Both the position numbers and the translations under genes were made by a program. A model generated the notes under the pieces. It was not told the DNA's origin and did no database searches. It saw only the letters and a list, made by a program, of their open reading frames with translations. From Antedon bifida (taxonomy: Eukaryota; Echinodermata; Crinoidea; Comatulida; Antedonidae), in assembly GCA_963402885.1 (NCBI GenBank), contig OY727093.1, positions 15,121,501 to 15,185,500 on the forward strand: 64,000 nt of DNA, written 5' to 3'. This document shows, piece after piece, positions 32,395 through 46,100 of this stretch; the first letter of the stretch is position 1, and each line of letters opens with the position of its first letter.

Positions 32395-33200
32395 TTTTCA
32401 AAAATCAATTATTATGTAGTAATATTGCTTTATATGCAAATATCTCCCATTATCATCATCATCTTATGTCATAATATTAACCAGTTATGGCCTACTAAAA
32501 TAAAAGGGTCGAAAAAAATGGCCAAATTTCAACCCTTTTATTTCTTGAATGCGTTATAATATGATGCTGCACTGCACAAATTTCCATCTTTCGACATAAT
32601 TGGTTACTATATCATAACTGACATGCGCGGAACATGTTATATCTGATATGATACTGCGCATCTATGTTGCACCACTTTTTGAAATTCAATTATGCGATAA
32701 TATTGCTATGTATGTGCATATATTACGTTAGCATCATCTTATAAAGTGTTTGTAACGTTAACCAGTTATGTCGAAAACGAAAAGGGTCGAATTGAGGCCA
32801 ATTTTCGAAAATTTTCCTGTACTATAGTACAGGGGATTTTTTCCAAATATGTGGCCAAAATATCCATTTTTAAAAATTCAATATTGATATATATGCGCAT
32901 ATTTTGAGTTATTATTATCTTATAGAGTGTTTGTAACCAGTTATATCGAAAAAGAAAAGGGTCGAAATTTGTTCATTTTTAGAAAAATCCCTGTACACAG
33001 ATTTTTACCAAAAATTACCAGAATATCCACTTTCTGAAATTCAATTATGCGATAATATTGCTATTATATGCGCATATATTGCGTTAGCATCATCTTAAAA
33101 AGTGTTTGTAGCCTGTCTGTCTAGCCTGTCTGTCTGGCCTGATAGTACAGGCATGAAAAATGACCAAATTAGCAATATTTTAAAAAGTTAATATTTTTGC
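32395..33200. repeat. degenerate tandem repeat, four units
   Basis: A phrase like AAATTCAATTATGCGATAAT-ATTGCT, then ATATGCGCATAT, then ATCATCTTA, then ACCAGTTAT and AAAAGGGTCGAA recurs from about 32403, 32683, 32873 and 33040. Unit length is 170-280 bp. Not coding. Confidence 0.6.
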
Positions 33201-33987
33201 CATTTTTGGAAAAAAATCCCTGTACTATTATTATACTAGCAATTATACCTGCCCCAGGGCAGGTTTTAAAATTAGTTTAAAGCCTTCTCAGTACATAACA
33301 CCCGACGCCAGTAGGCCTACCTCCCTATACTCACCAACCCCCACCCCTCTTCAATAACACCCCACACTCTTTTTTAAAAACAAATTCTTCTCAGTACAAA
33401 TTCAACTTCAGCTTCAAATTGAGAGGGTATACATAGCTACGATAGGCCTATGGTTTAAGTACGTTGTAAACTGTGTAAATAAATAGGTGTCATATTGGCT
33501 GATAATTAAAATATCTAATTTTGATACTGCGGCCCCCTAGCCTTCTTTCTCCTCTCACCATCCAAGCCACAATCAACAAACCTGAACTCCTCCCCTGGAC
33601 AGTTCAAATGTAGTAACTTTTCCTATTACAATTCCAATCATATAGGCTACTTCCTCCTCCTCCCACTTCAAACACACCCCAGATACAGGGTGATGTGTTT
33701 AAGAAGGTTCCAATAAAAATTATGTTAGCCATCACTCCCAACCCATAATCCCTCAGTGGCAGTTTTCAAAAGTAGTTTAAAACATTCACAATACAGTTTC
33801 GGTCTTGGTGACAGGCCTACATCCCCACCCCAAACTCCCAGCCCCTTTCCAGGGATAATTAATATACTTTAACATGTTCCAACCACAATTGCCATCATTT
33901 TGATACCCCATATGTATGGTTACATGCAGAAACAGAAATTTGTAAAACGAACAAACATTATTATTCAAAGTGATGTTTTATTGGAGA

Positions 33988-34156
33988 GGCGTTTATTCAA
34001 ATAAATACCATCCTAATAATTAATAATACATTAGTTAATTTAAACATCTTTTGAAACCAACTGCCGTGACAGGCGTTTATTCAAATAAATACCATCCTAA
34101 TAATTATTAATACATTATTTAATTTAAACATCTTTTGAAACTAACTGCCGTGACAG
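33988..34156. repeat. 85-bp tandem duplication
   Basis: AGGCGTTTATTCAAATAAAT through AACTGCCGTGAC occurs twice in direct succession (about 33988-34072 and 34073-34156) with a few differences. Confidence 0.75.
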
Positions 34157-34593
34157 AGTGGGCCCAAGTAAGAAGACATTACGGCTTGCAACATGGGCAG
34201 ACATCTCGGTCCTAACGGGACACAGGGATTTCACTCGATTTTAAACAAAATGTCTTATCATCAAATCTCCCTATGTAATTTTATAATACTATTCCCAACA
34301 ATATATTCCGATTCTTTATGGAGTATATTTAATTTGATCTTTATTAATTTGCAGTATAATTTCTATTTTTTAACTACTGTACCTTCACACACGCGCGGTA
34401 TGTTTTAAAATAAACAAAGAACTGAAATGGCTATGACTATAGCCAACTTAAGCTCCAGTCCTACTATCTGATTTTTTTTTTCTTCTTCCAAAGGGACACT
34501 GTATTGATTGATGGAAAGTGCCTGTTTCCAGTCACCTTTAGGGTCAAATCTATTATTTTAACTGCTCCCTTGTGTATAAAAGAGAGAAAATAG

Positions 34594-35010
34594 TTGAAAC
34601 CAGGTTGTTTCAAGGTGAAATTACTTTACTTTCTCAGAAAACTCAAGCAAATTAGAGTTGATAACACTATTTTAATTCTATTTTATCAAAGTATTATTCA
34701 AAGTATTTTATCTTTTAGCATTGGATGTTTTTATGGTAACTTTACTGAAAATGATAAGAAAAATATTGAGAGACCACGTAAAATTGCACAACGTATTATT
34801 AAAGCTGATCTAACGCCTTGTTCATTTATCTATGAAAAGAGTATTTAAAAAAAAGTAAACAATATTATGAAAGACCCCACTCATCCGTTACATTACTGTT
34901 ATTACTTAAATAGATCAGGTATTAGGCTACGACCTCCAAGAGCAAATCTTTGTAGAACTAGAAAATCCTTCGTTGTAAATAGCATTCATATTTTTAATTC
35001 TTATGTAAGA
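34594..35010 (+). mobile_element. CR1/L2-type LINE remnant, end of reverse transcriptase
   Basis: KLLYFLRKLKQIRVDNTILI and SIIQSILSFSIGCFYGN, followed after a frame change by NNIMKDPTHPLHYCYYL and RSGIRLRPPRANLCRTRKSF. The order FLRKL, YxSxIxSxLxF, ADPTHPLH, R(Y/L)RxP is the C-terminal region of CR1/L2-like LINE proteins. 5'-truncated and shifted out of frame near 34846. Confidence 0.75.
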
Positions 35011-36085
35011 CGATAATGCAATTTTTAAATAGTTTTACATTTTTAAACAGTTTTTTAAATTTTTAACTCTTTATCTTGTATTTTAATCTGTTATAATACT
35101 GCACGTTTTAAATTGTTGCAACATTTTCACGCTGCTGCTCTAGCCCGCTACGTCACAAGAGATAAATCATTCAGATATAAAGCAAGCAGCAGTTATAGTA
35201 CTAGACACTGACATTTTTGCGAAAAATGATTCTCGACTATAATTTATAGGTACCACCTGTTGAATCCAAAAAATGTCTGGGAAAAGAGTCTAACGACAAA
35301 TCCCAAAGCATTTCTGGTATTTATGAGTCCCATGATATTACTATAATTCGCTGTCAGATAATCATTGAATTATTATCAAAACAGTCCATTGAAGTTTTTG
35401 TTTGTAATAGGATACTTGAAGTATCTAGGTGTGATGAAGTGACCCCCAGACTTGACCTTAGCAATAACAATAAGCGAGCAGCGTTTTTTGTAAGAAATAT
35501 TCTTGTTTATGTTTGTTTCTTATTGTTGTTTTAAAAAACCAAGTAAAGTGAATTTACATTTTTATGGACAAATAAATTTTCTAATTTGAATCTTGAATTA
35601 CTTTGACCGCGAAGAATTGAAATTGAGTTGAAAATCTACTGTTGAAATCATAAATTTTGTTAAAAAACTCTTTATAATATCTTTCTAAGATAGCAATATG
35701 GAACAATAGCGTCGAACTGAACACTAATGTTATCAAATCTACGTTTCGTGGTACATCTGAGATAGATAAGGTAGGTATCCAAGGCGGAGATTTGTACCGA
35801 AGTTTTTGCATTGTGCTCGCCTATGTCAGAATTAACCATAATTTATATATAGATGAACAAACATCGAAAGTGGGGAAAAGTGGGCCATTTTGACCACATT
35901 TTGGCCCCTAACTTGGATCCTAGATGGCGGATGATGTTCAAATATAGCTTAGAACATTCCCGGTACAATTGCGGTCATTTTGATACCCCATATGTAAGAT
36001 TACGTGCAGTAACAAAAATTTGTATAACGAACAAACAAACACACAGACAGATGTACAAACTCTCTCACTTATAATATAGATGACC

Positions 36086-36438
36086 AAAGCGGTGGTGTGT
36101 AGAAAAAAAAGGCTCATCATTGAAATTGTCAAATAAAAAGTATGTATGTTTTCAGGTAGGTACAAACACACACCACTACTAGGCCTAGCCTCTACGTCGA
36201 AGTAACTGAAATTACTGACACCAGTTTCAAAATTTGATCAAAACGAAACTAACCAATGACAAGCTCGTATCTTATGAAATTTGATCTTGCATGAAAGGAT
36301 CATTCAATTTTCAACACAACTTCTAGCTAGAACATTTTTGTATTATACAGAGACAATAATATTACCTTTTGTCTCATTACTGATCGATCTGTTTGATATG
36401 GTCGTTGTTTTCATGTTCCGTGACTTGCTACCTTTATT
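36086..36438. other. no gene or clear repeat seen
   Basis: About 350 bp of AT-rich sequence between the repeat tail at 36085 and the first Helitron-like hairpin. No long frame resembles a known protein. Confidence 0.45.
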
Positions 36439-36662
36439 AGTTATCCGCAACGAAGTTGCAGGATAACTCTTTGTGATTGTACGAAATCAACATCTTTTTT
36501 TTTAGTTATCCGCATTCAGCGGATAACTCCTTGTAACTGTCCTGTTTCATCATTTTTTTTTTTTGGTTATCCGCAACTTTACAAGTTGCGGATAACCCTT
36601 GTGATTGTAAATATCTTTTTCATCTTCTTTGTTATTAGTTATCCGCTTAGTAGCGGATAACT
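36439..36662. repeat. four stacked terminal hairpins
   Basis: Four hairpins with the same outer stem, (A/G)GTTATCCGC...GCGGATAAC(T/C), lie at 36439-36468, 36504-36528, 36565-36597 and 36637-36662. Each is followed by CTTTGTGATTGTA or CCTTGTAACTGTCCTG and a T-run. The same hairpin recurs once at 44201-44230 straight after a CTAG end. I read them as successive left ends of the Helitron-like units to the right. Confidence 0.7.
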
Positions 36663-39600
36663 CCTTGTAATCGTCCTGTTACTTTTTTTTTTCTTATTTC
36701 TTTCTCCCCCATTTTTGTGTCTCACGTATCTCAAAAACTTGTAAACATAACATTTCATAACTTTGTCAACATATGGGCATTTACGTGAAATTGTGCACCT
36801 CCTATTTTTGAATGACGTCAGAGTTGCGCAACGTGACTTACGTGCGATTTTATGATTTTTTATGATTGATCATAGGCTAAAAACCAAGCATAATTTTGTT
36901 TTGACACTTTGTGAAAATTTAAGTCATATTAAGGGCAAACTTTTTGTGGATTAAAAATGCCATGTTTTACAAGACGTTACGCGCGCACACGCATTTCTCC
37001 TCTATTTTTGTGTCTCGCTTATATCAAAAATGTGTAAACATAACATTTCATAACTTTGTCAACATATGGGCATTCACGTGAAGTTGTGCACCTACTATTG
37101 TGAATGACGTCAGAAATGCGTAACGTGACTTACGCGTGATTTTATGAATTTCCCATATTTAATATAGATTGAAAACCATATAACAATTTAAGTTGAAACT
37201 TAGCAAAAGTTTAATTTATATTTTGCGCTAACTTTTTGTGCCCTAAAAATGGCATGTTTTACACGAAGTAAGGCGCGCACGCGCATTTAAAATTCAAAAT
37301 GCGCAAAATTAATTTCTAATCAAGTTTCTACGCTGATCATGACATTTTGAGCATGTCAATAATTCCCACGTGCGCGAACAATTTTACGCGCGTGGTCCGC
37401 ACGTAGCGCTAAAAACATCTTTTTTTTGCGTGAATTATGTTTTTCCAGCCTTTTATGGTGATTTTATCAAATTTTATAACAATTTAGACTTAAAATTACG
37501 TCATACGAGCACGTCGAATTGTACAATTTGTGCGTGTTTTTAATGAAAAAATTCAAAAATTCGTAAAAATTATGCCTTTTTTTAAACAATCATAGATTCT
37601 AAACTACGAGGTAAACTTTTTTTGACTTACATATTCTGGAAGGTGATGAGTTGTAGATATCGGATCATTAATCAATATGGCTAACCGGACATTGTGACGT
37701 CATCGTATGGCCACACGAATGTAAAATATATGATTTTTGTCTCTTTCGTTACTGCTCATCACATTAAATGGAGCGCATCACGCTTATCTGTATTCCTTTT
37801 TCTCCGAGATTTTTAATATTGTCTAGGTCAACCAAATATCTTATGCATGAGTTAAAAATATTTAATTTTTATGACATCATCATGCCTAAAAATTTAAATT
37901 ACGTGTATACAGATTATACTGTGTACTTTAAAATGTATATGACACAAAATAGACAGAATTTAGCACTAACACCATATCATATTCTTCAGTTCAGGTCATA
38001 ATGCCATAATCTTTTTCTGTGTGCAACATTCCAACGTTTGACGTGCACGTGGCGTTTGTCGAGCGGATAACTAACTCGTCAAAGTGACGAGTTTCATGTC
38101 TAGTTCTTCTTTCTTTCCCAGATTTTTGTGACCAGCATATCCCCTATTACTTGTGAACATAAGATTTTATAACTTTGTCAAAAGATTGACCTGTAGCTGT
38201 AGATGTGCAAGAAACTTCGTTATATGACGCGATTTTATGAATTTCAATGATTGATCATAGATTATTAACCAAAAGTTATTTTGTATTGACACTTGGTGAA
38301 AATTTAAGTCATATCATGGGCAAACTTTCTATGGATTAAAAATGGCATGTTTCACAAGAAGTTACGCGCGCACACGCATTTAAAATTGCAAAATGCGCAA
38401 AATTAATTTCTAATCAAATTTCTACGCTGATCATGACATTTTGAGCATGTCAAAAATTCCCACGCGCGCGAAAAATTTTACGCGTAAGGTGCGCACGGAG
38501 CATGAAAATCATGTGTTTTTCTCTTGAATTATGATTTACAGCCTTTCCTAGTCAGTTTAAAAAAGATTAACATCATTTCAAATTAAATGACGTCATACGA
38601 ACACGCTGATTTAGACCATTTGCGCGCGTTTTAGTTGAAAAAGTTATAAAATATTGTCAAAATAATGCCAATTTTGAATCTATTATAGCTCTTAGGGATC
38701 AAAGGTTACCCCAATTTTTTTAACTTATTATGTAAGATGATAAATTGTAGATATGAATTTATGCAGAATTTTTACCTCTCGGATGTTATGACGTCATCGT
38801 ATGGCCACACGAATGTAAAATATAGGATTTTTGTCTGTTTCGTTATTGCTCATCATATTCAACAGAGCGCATCTCGCTTATACGTATTCCATTTCCCCCG
38901 AGATTTTAGTATTGTCTACGTTTATCAACTATCTTCCGTATGAGTTAAAAATATTTTAATTTTTATGACGTCATCATGTCTAAAAATGTAAATAACGTGG
39001 GTCACTTATTTTCATCTTTACAGTAATTTTCAATCTGTTATAGCTCGTCAGAATAAAAAGTGATAATCATGATTAAAACGTTTTCTGGAAGCTATTGGAT
39101 TGTAGATACGAATTCATGTTAACATTTTGGCAATCGGATGTTGTGACGTCATCATATGGCCAGTTGAATAAAAAAGTCGTATTTTCATATTTTGCGTAAT
39201 AGTTAAAAGGGTGCGCATCTATATTTTACGTATTCAAATTTCTTCTACACGTTAATATGTTGTTCCTGAGATAATTTCCTTCTGAAATTGCTATCTAAGT
39301 GTTTCATTTTGATACCGTCGCCATGTTAAAAATTGGAATAAATGGTGGGTCCCGTAATTTCACCTATTCTACACTGTATGTAATGTATACAAATTATACT
39401 GTTTGCACTGTATATGACACAAAATTGACAGAATTCAGCACTAACAGCATATCATATTCTTCAGTTCTTGTCATAATGCCATAATCTTTATCTGTGTGCA
39501 ATATTCCTACATATGACGTGCACGTGGCGTTTGTCTTTGTGCGGATAACTAACTCGTCAAAGTGATGAGTTTCATGTCTAGTTCTTCTTTCTTTCCCGGA

Positions 39601-42035
39601 TTTTTGTGACCAGCATATCTCTATTGCTTGGTAAAAAGATTGACATTGAAGTGTAGATGTGCAGCCAAGCTTTTGGACGATGTCAGAGCCGCGTTGCGTA
39701 AGTTACGCGCGATTTCATGATTTTCTATAACAGATCATAACTGTAGAACTAACAAATATTCTTTCATGAAACTTAGTGAAAACTTAAGTCATATCAAGGG
39801 CAAACTTTCTATGGATTAAAAATGGCACGTTTCACATAAAGTTACGCGCGCACGCGCATTTAAAATTTCACAATGCGCAAAATTAATTTCTAATCAACTT
39901 TCTACGCTGATCATGACATTTTGAGCATGTAAAAAATTCCCACGCACGCGAAAAAAATTATGCGTAAGGTGCGCACGGAGCATGAAAATCATTTTTTTTT
40001 CTCTTGAATTATAATTTTACAGTCTTTCCTAGTCATTTTAAAAAAGATTGACATCATTTCAAATTAAAATGACGTCATACGAACAGGTTGATTTAGACCA
40101 TTTGCGCTTAGTTGCGAACGTTTTAGTTGCAAAAGTGACAAAATATTGTCAAAATTATGCCTATTTTTAATCTATTATAGCTCCTCAGGATCATCCATGA
40201 CCCCCATTTTTTTAATTTAATATGTAAGCAGATATGTTGTAGATATGAATTCATGCAGAATCTTTACCCCTCGGATGTTATGACGTCATCGTATGGCCAC
40301 ACGAATGTAAAATATATTGTCTGTAAAAATCAAAGATTTGGTGGCAGATGTAAAAAAATGGATTTCGCTCAAATTTTTACCATGAATAGACATTTCAATA
40401 AAAAGCATATCTACAACATTCATTTTAATTTTTAGCCTCCGTTGCCATGACAACGGTCAATTATCCAAATTTTGATGTTTTTGCCATTTTTCACAGATTT
40501 TCTATAGTGAAAAAGTACAAACTTGTATACTTATTTTAACCAAAAATACTTACAGTATACAGTTTTTGTTTATAGCAGTGTAAACAACATGTATTGAGTT
40601 CCATTTAATGTAGAAAAAAAAAATTTACAAAATGGAGTTTGGTTGATACCATTATTTTAAAAAGGGGTGTTTTTAAAAAATATTTTTTTTATAAAAGTAT
40701 ACCTCATAAACGTACCTATAACTTCCAAAGTGGTGTTTTTATATCAATGAACTTTTGTAATTTGATAGTCAATAGGTTTCTCAACAATAATCACGAAAAA
40801 AACACTGGGGTAAATTACGTACATAGGTTTCGTGTTGCCAGGAAAATACGAAAAATACAAAAAAATACAAACAAAATATCAACAAACAAAACGCATGAAA
40901 CACAATTTAAATATGGCTAATACAATAATAAAATGTATATGTGGCTTGTCATAATGCTACTAGAGTCATACGAATAGTTTAGATAAAATAGGAGAATGTA
41001 TTGCCAGGTTTATTTCAATTAATTGCCAGAAAAACAGTATTTTGCATTGAAATATTTAGTTGATGGAAAATAATGTTAAACTTTGAAATAATTGCGTCAA
41101 TGGTTTTTATAAATTTTTACATCTATTTTGTGTAAAGAGATACAGAAAGACCTCCCAAAAAATCTGACCTTGTAAATAGGTCATTTGAGGTCAAAAGGGG
41201 TCAGAATGCAAAACAGGACAGGTCCCCACTTTACTACAACTATTAATGTTTGATCAAAATTTACAAGATAGTTCATAAAAAATTCTCAACAATTTTCATT
41301 TTTTACCTATAGTGTTACCTTAGCAACCATTTCTATATGTAACTAAGGAAACTAATTTTGAAAAAAACGTAAAAAATGGCGTTTTTTATGAATACAAAGA
41401 ATTTATTGCATTTGTAATTTTTCTCAATTTTACTTCTACTGCATTCTAATATTCTTAAAGTGATGACAAACTTGCCCTTGTAAATTCATTCATTTTGAGG
41501 TCAAATGAGGTCAACATTTTACCATAGTAACTGTTTCTATGCGAAAATATTTTTTCTACATAGTTTTACATTTCTACTACCAAATTTACTTTAAATACTG
41601 AATCCTAATAATCCCAGAAAGAAAGTCTTGACAAATCTGAATAAAGGTAAAAAAATGACCTTTAGTGTTATCTTAAACCTGTTTACGTAACTAAGGATAA
41701 TTTTGTTAAAATATAATATGGAGTTTTCATGAAAAAAAAAATTATATTTTACATATTGAGGTCAAATGACATCAACATTTTACCTATAGTGTACTGTAGC
41801 AACTGTTTCTATACGTAACTAAGTACAATATTTTTAATATGGGGTTTCATGACTACAAACAATTGGTTACATAGCTTTACTACCTTTTCCCAAATTTACT
41901 TACCTACTGAATCCCAGAAAATGTCTGACCTTGTGAAAGGGTCATTTGTTGGGTCAAATTATGTCAAAATGTATTATTTATGTTATCTTATAACCTGTTT
42001 CTATGCGTAACTAAGGATAATTGTTTTTTTAAATA

Positions 42036-42613
42036 CAATTGAACCTCCCGTAAGTGGCCATCCTCGGGACCTGGAAAAGTGGCCGCTTACGGGCGGTGAC
42101 CCCTTACGGGAGGTTCTGCCGATAAAGGGCCAAAATCACGTATTATGACTATATACGATATTCTTAACGAAAAGAGCCTCTCAATTTTCCAGCTAATTGT
42201 ATTATTATTTATAATCAGGTGGTTTAGTATTTTTTAGCATTTTTAGACAAATTTTAAAAGCTTTTATCATATGAAAAATGGTCGGTCAAAATCTGTGTAG
42301 TTTTCTCATCTCTTCACAGTAATGTTTTTAAAACCGCTTCGAAATAAAGCTAATATATAAAGAAATACAATAAACATGGACCTCTAATTCATAGGTCCAT
42401 GCAATAAGTATCACATTTTTGGGTGGCCGCTTACGGGAGGTCATTTATCATACAAAAAATCTCATGTTTAGTATAAAAAGGTGCCCGCAGCTGCTTACGG
42501 GAGGTGGCCGCTTACGGTAGGTACCAAATGCACTAATTAGATAGGAAGAACAAACAGGCTTTTCAAATTGCGTCCGTTAAGGGAGGTGGCCGCTTACGGG
42601 AGGTGCCCGCTGT
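42036..42613. mobile_element. TIR element with CCGCTTACGGGAGGT repeats, nested in the foldback
   Basis: The left edge CAATTGAACCTCCCGTAAGT and right edge GGCCGCTTACGGGAGGTGCC are roughly inverted, and GTGGCCGCTTACGGGAGGT recurs about five more times between. 578 bp, non-coding, superfamily unknown. Confidence 0.6.
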
Positions 42614-43143
42614 AAATAAAAGTCCTTACGAATATGACCTTGTGAAACGGTAATTTGAAAATGCAAATAAGGCATGCCTGCTAATAATCTACAAATTTAA
42701 ATTTGTATAAGATAAGTATGAAAAATCTAAAGAATATCTCAATTTTAGTTACCATAGTAACTGTTGCTATGCATAACTAAGGGAAATTAAATAATTATCA
42801 GATAATTATTAATTAATACTGAATCCAACCATCACAGTAAAAAAAATATAGAATTTAAAGCCAATATTTAATATAAAGTGTGATATGTTACATGCTGACC
42901 TTAAATGAAATGAAATTTCACATCAGGGCTTCAATATTTGTTATGTAGCATTAACATACCTGAGTATATCATTGACTTTTGATTGGTTCAATTTTGGGGA
43001 GGGGAAAGTGGTGGATCCAGGAGGTTGGGCGATGGTAGCGGCAGTGTGTGTGGTGCTTGAATGCATGCATTTGACACTCTATAGTGGATGATCGACCAAA
43101 GTGTTGCAGTTTATCTTTTTGTGGCTATTGTCGGGGTAGGGAT

Positions 43144-43163
43144 GGGGGGGGGGGGGGGGGGGG
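43144..43163 (+). repeat. run of 20 guanines
   Basis: An uninterrupted G run within a GT/GG-rich patch (43120-43195), able to form G-quadruplexes; its length in the assembly is unlikely to be exact. Confidence 0.85.
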
Positions 43164-46100
43164 TATGGGTGTTAGTCGAAAGTGGTGGTGGATGGGCATG
43201 TGGGATCTGCTTAGGTTAGCAAGTAAAAGAAGTAAAAAAATGAAAGAGGAGCTTCAAAATAAGAGAGGAGTAATCTGTTGCAAAGATTAAAATTCACAAC
43301 GATCTGATAATTTATTCAAATTTCCAGAGGATATAACCTATAAAATGACATTAAAACTGGGAATTACAGAATCTATAATTAAAAATAATGTTTTTTTTCT
43401 CACAACACAACTAGAACTATATAAAACATTAAAAATTTTTCTGACCAAAGAGTTTCAAATCAGATAATCAAAGAAAATAAAATGTTTTTACTAATATACC
43501 ATGTTTTTTTTTTATATAAAAATGCCTATGTTTCTCGCAACACTGCTTGTAGATTTTTAAATTACCCCAGTATTTTATTTTAGAAATCAATTATTAAACC
43601 TTAGAACTACCTATTTCTAATAAATCAGCTTAAAAAAAACACCACTTTGGGCATTATGGTGAAGTAAAGTTTAGTTGCATTTAACAATTTTAAAAAAGTG
43701 AAAAACACCCCTTTTTAAATAAATGGTATCTCCCAAAGTATGAAATCAAAAATAAAAAAAAAATATGAAACAGGTACACAATGCATTGTTATTATGCATA
43801 CACTAATTATTTTTTATAATTAAATGAACAAAACAAAAATATTGTTCTTCAAAGTAGTACCAATATCCATTTTAAAAAACCTTAAAAAAGGACAAAATTT
43901 GTCAAAAACACAAATTTGGCCGTTGCCATGGAAATATATATGTGAAATAAAAAATACTTCATATTTGATTTCTCTCAACACATATATAGCCATGTGCAAA
44001 ATTTGAAAGAAATCCATTTTTTGAGTCTGCCACTATATTTGATATTTCTTTGATTCTTACAGACAATGGCTCTTAATTCATGTCATAGGATGGCATAATA
44101 ATTGTGGAAGTTCATATAGTTTAAAGTATGTGCATGTTGCATTTGCGCGGATAACCCGAACTCGTCAGAGTGACGAGTTCAAATCTAGTTCTGTATTATT
44201 GGTTATCCGCAACTTAGTTGCGGATAACCCATGTGATTGTAAATATCTTTTTTTTCATCTTCTTCTTTGTTATTCTTCTTTCTTTCCCGGATTTTTGTGT
44301 GTCGCATATCCCCTATTGCTTGTGAACATAACTTTGTATAACTTTGTCATTATATGGACATTTACCTGAAGTTGTGCACCTCCATATTTTGAATGACGTC
44401 AGAGTTGTGCAAAGTGACTTACGCGCGATTTTATGAATTTCAATGATTGATCATAGGATAAAAAATAAAAGTCATTTTGTATTGACACTTGGTGAAAATT
44501 TAGGTCATATCAAGGGCAAACTTTCTATGGATTAAAAATGGCATGTTTTACAAGAAGTTACGCGCGCACGCACATTTAAAGTTTCAAAATGCGAAAAAAT
44601 AATTGACATTTTAAGCATGTCAAAAATTCCCGCGCGCGCGAAAAATTTTACGCGTAAGGTGCGCACGGAGAATGAAAATCATGTGTTTTTTTCTTGAATT
44701 GTGATTTTCTAGCCTTTCCTAGTCATTTAAAAAAAGATTGACATCATTTCAAATTAAAATGACGTCATACGAACACGTTGATTTATACCATTTGCGCGCG
44801 TTTTAGTTGCAAAAGTGACAAAATATTGTCAAAACGTTGCCTATTTTTAATCTATTATAGCTCCTCAGGATCATCCACGACCCCCAATTTTTTTAATTTA
44901 ATATGTAAGCAGATATGTTGTAGATATAAATTCATGCAGAATCTTTACCACTCGGATGTTACGACGTCATCGTATGGCCACACGAATGTAAAATATAGAA
45001 TTTTTTACTCTTTCGTTATTGCTCATCACATTAAATAGAGCGCATCTCGCTTATACGTATTACATTTCCTCAGATATTTTAATACTGTCTACGTCAATCA
45101 ACTATCTTTCGCATGAATTAAAAATATTTTAATTTTTATGACGTCATCGTGCCTAAAAATGTAAATAACGTGGGTCACCTATTTTCATCTTTACAGTAAA
45201 TTTCAATCTGTTATAGCTCGTCAGAATAAAAAGTGATAATCATGATTAAAATGTTTTCTGGAAGCTATTGGATTGTAGATACGAATTCATGTAAATATTT
45301 TGCCAATCAGATGTTGTGACGTCATCACATGGCCAGTTGAATTCAAAAAGTCACATTTACATCTCTTGCGTAAAAGTTCATTGCGTTTAAACGAGAGCGC
45401 ATCTCACTTTTACGTGCCCAAAATTTTTCAAATTTGTATTAATGTAATTAATTAGATAATTATCTTCTAAAATTGTTATTTTATATGTCAATTTGATGAC
45501 GTCATCGTGTTAATAATTGGATTTAAAAGATGGGTCTCGTAATTTCGTCTATGCTACACTGTATATAACATATACAGTGTATTCTGTAAATACTGTAATA
45601 TGCTGTATGCTACATATTAGGTACAATTCAGCACTGTAAACATATTTAATTCATGTCATAGGATGGCATAATAATTGTCGGCGTTCATATATTTTTAACG
45701 TATGTGCATGTTGCGTTTGCACGGATAACCCGAACTCGTCAAAGTGACGAGTTCAAATCTAGTTCTTCTTTCTTTCTGTCATTTTTGTGTCACCCGTATC
45801 TGTAAAACTTGCAAACATAACATTTCGTAACTTTCTCAACATATCGTCATTCATATGAAGTTGTGCAGCGAAGCTTTTCAGCATGTTTACAATTGCACAA
45901 CGTGACTTGCGCGCGATTTTATGAATTTCGCGTATTAAACATAGGTCAAAAACCAAATAACATTTTAAATTGAAATTTTGCAAAAGTTTAATTTATATCA
46001 TGCGCTAACTTTCTGTGGAAAAAAAATTGCGTGTTTTACACAAAGTTACGTGTGCATGCGCATTTAAAATTTCAAAATTAATTTCTAATCAACTTTCTAC

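Larger units (their letters stand above)
33230..36085. other. repeat-rich stretch with two related ends
   Basis: AAATTTGTA-AACGAACAAAC-type tails preceded by ATTTTGATACCCCATATGTA occur at 33893-33955 and 35977-36035, the second going on to TTATAATATAGATGA. The sequence from TATACTAGCAATTATACCTG (33234) may be the start of the same family. Superfamily not recognised. It also contains the LINE remnant at 34594-35010 and the duplicated 85-bp segment at 33988-34156. Confidence 0.45.
40316..44067. mobile_element. 3.75-kb foldback element with long inverted arms
   Basis: The left end ATTGTCTGTAAAAATCAAAG matches the complement of the right end CTTTGATTCTTACAGACAAT. Similarity continues inward for some 500-600 bp per side: GGCAGA...AAAAATGGATTTC, GTTGCCATG, ACCATTATTT/AAAAAGGGGTGTTTTT near 40660 against AAAAACACCCCTTTTT near 43703, and CCAAAGTGGTGTTTTT against AAAACACCACTTTGG. 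No transposase seen in the 2.6-kb middle, which repeats GAGGTCAAA(T/A)GA(G/C)GTCA-type phrases. Inserted in the third Helitron-like unit. Confidence 0.72.

Noticed and set aside
43084-43290. Glycine-rich small protein
   Set aside because: Produced by the 20-G run; it lies within a foldback element and has no homology.
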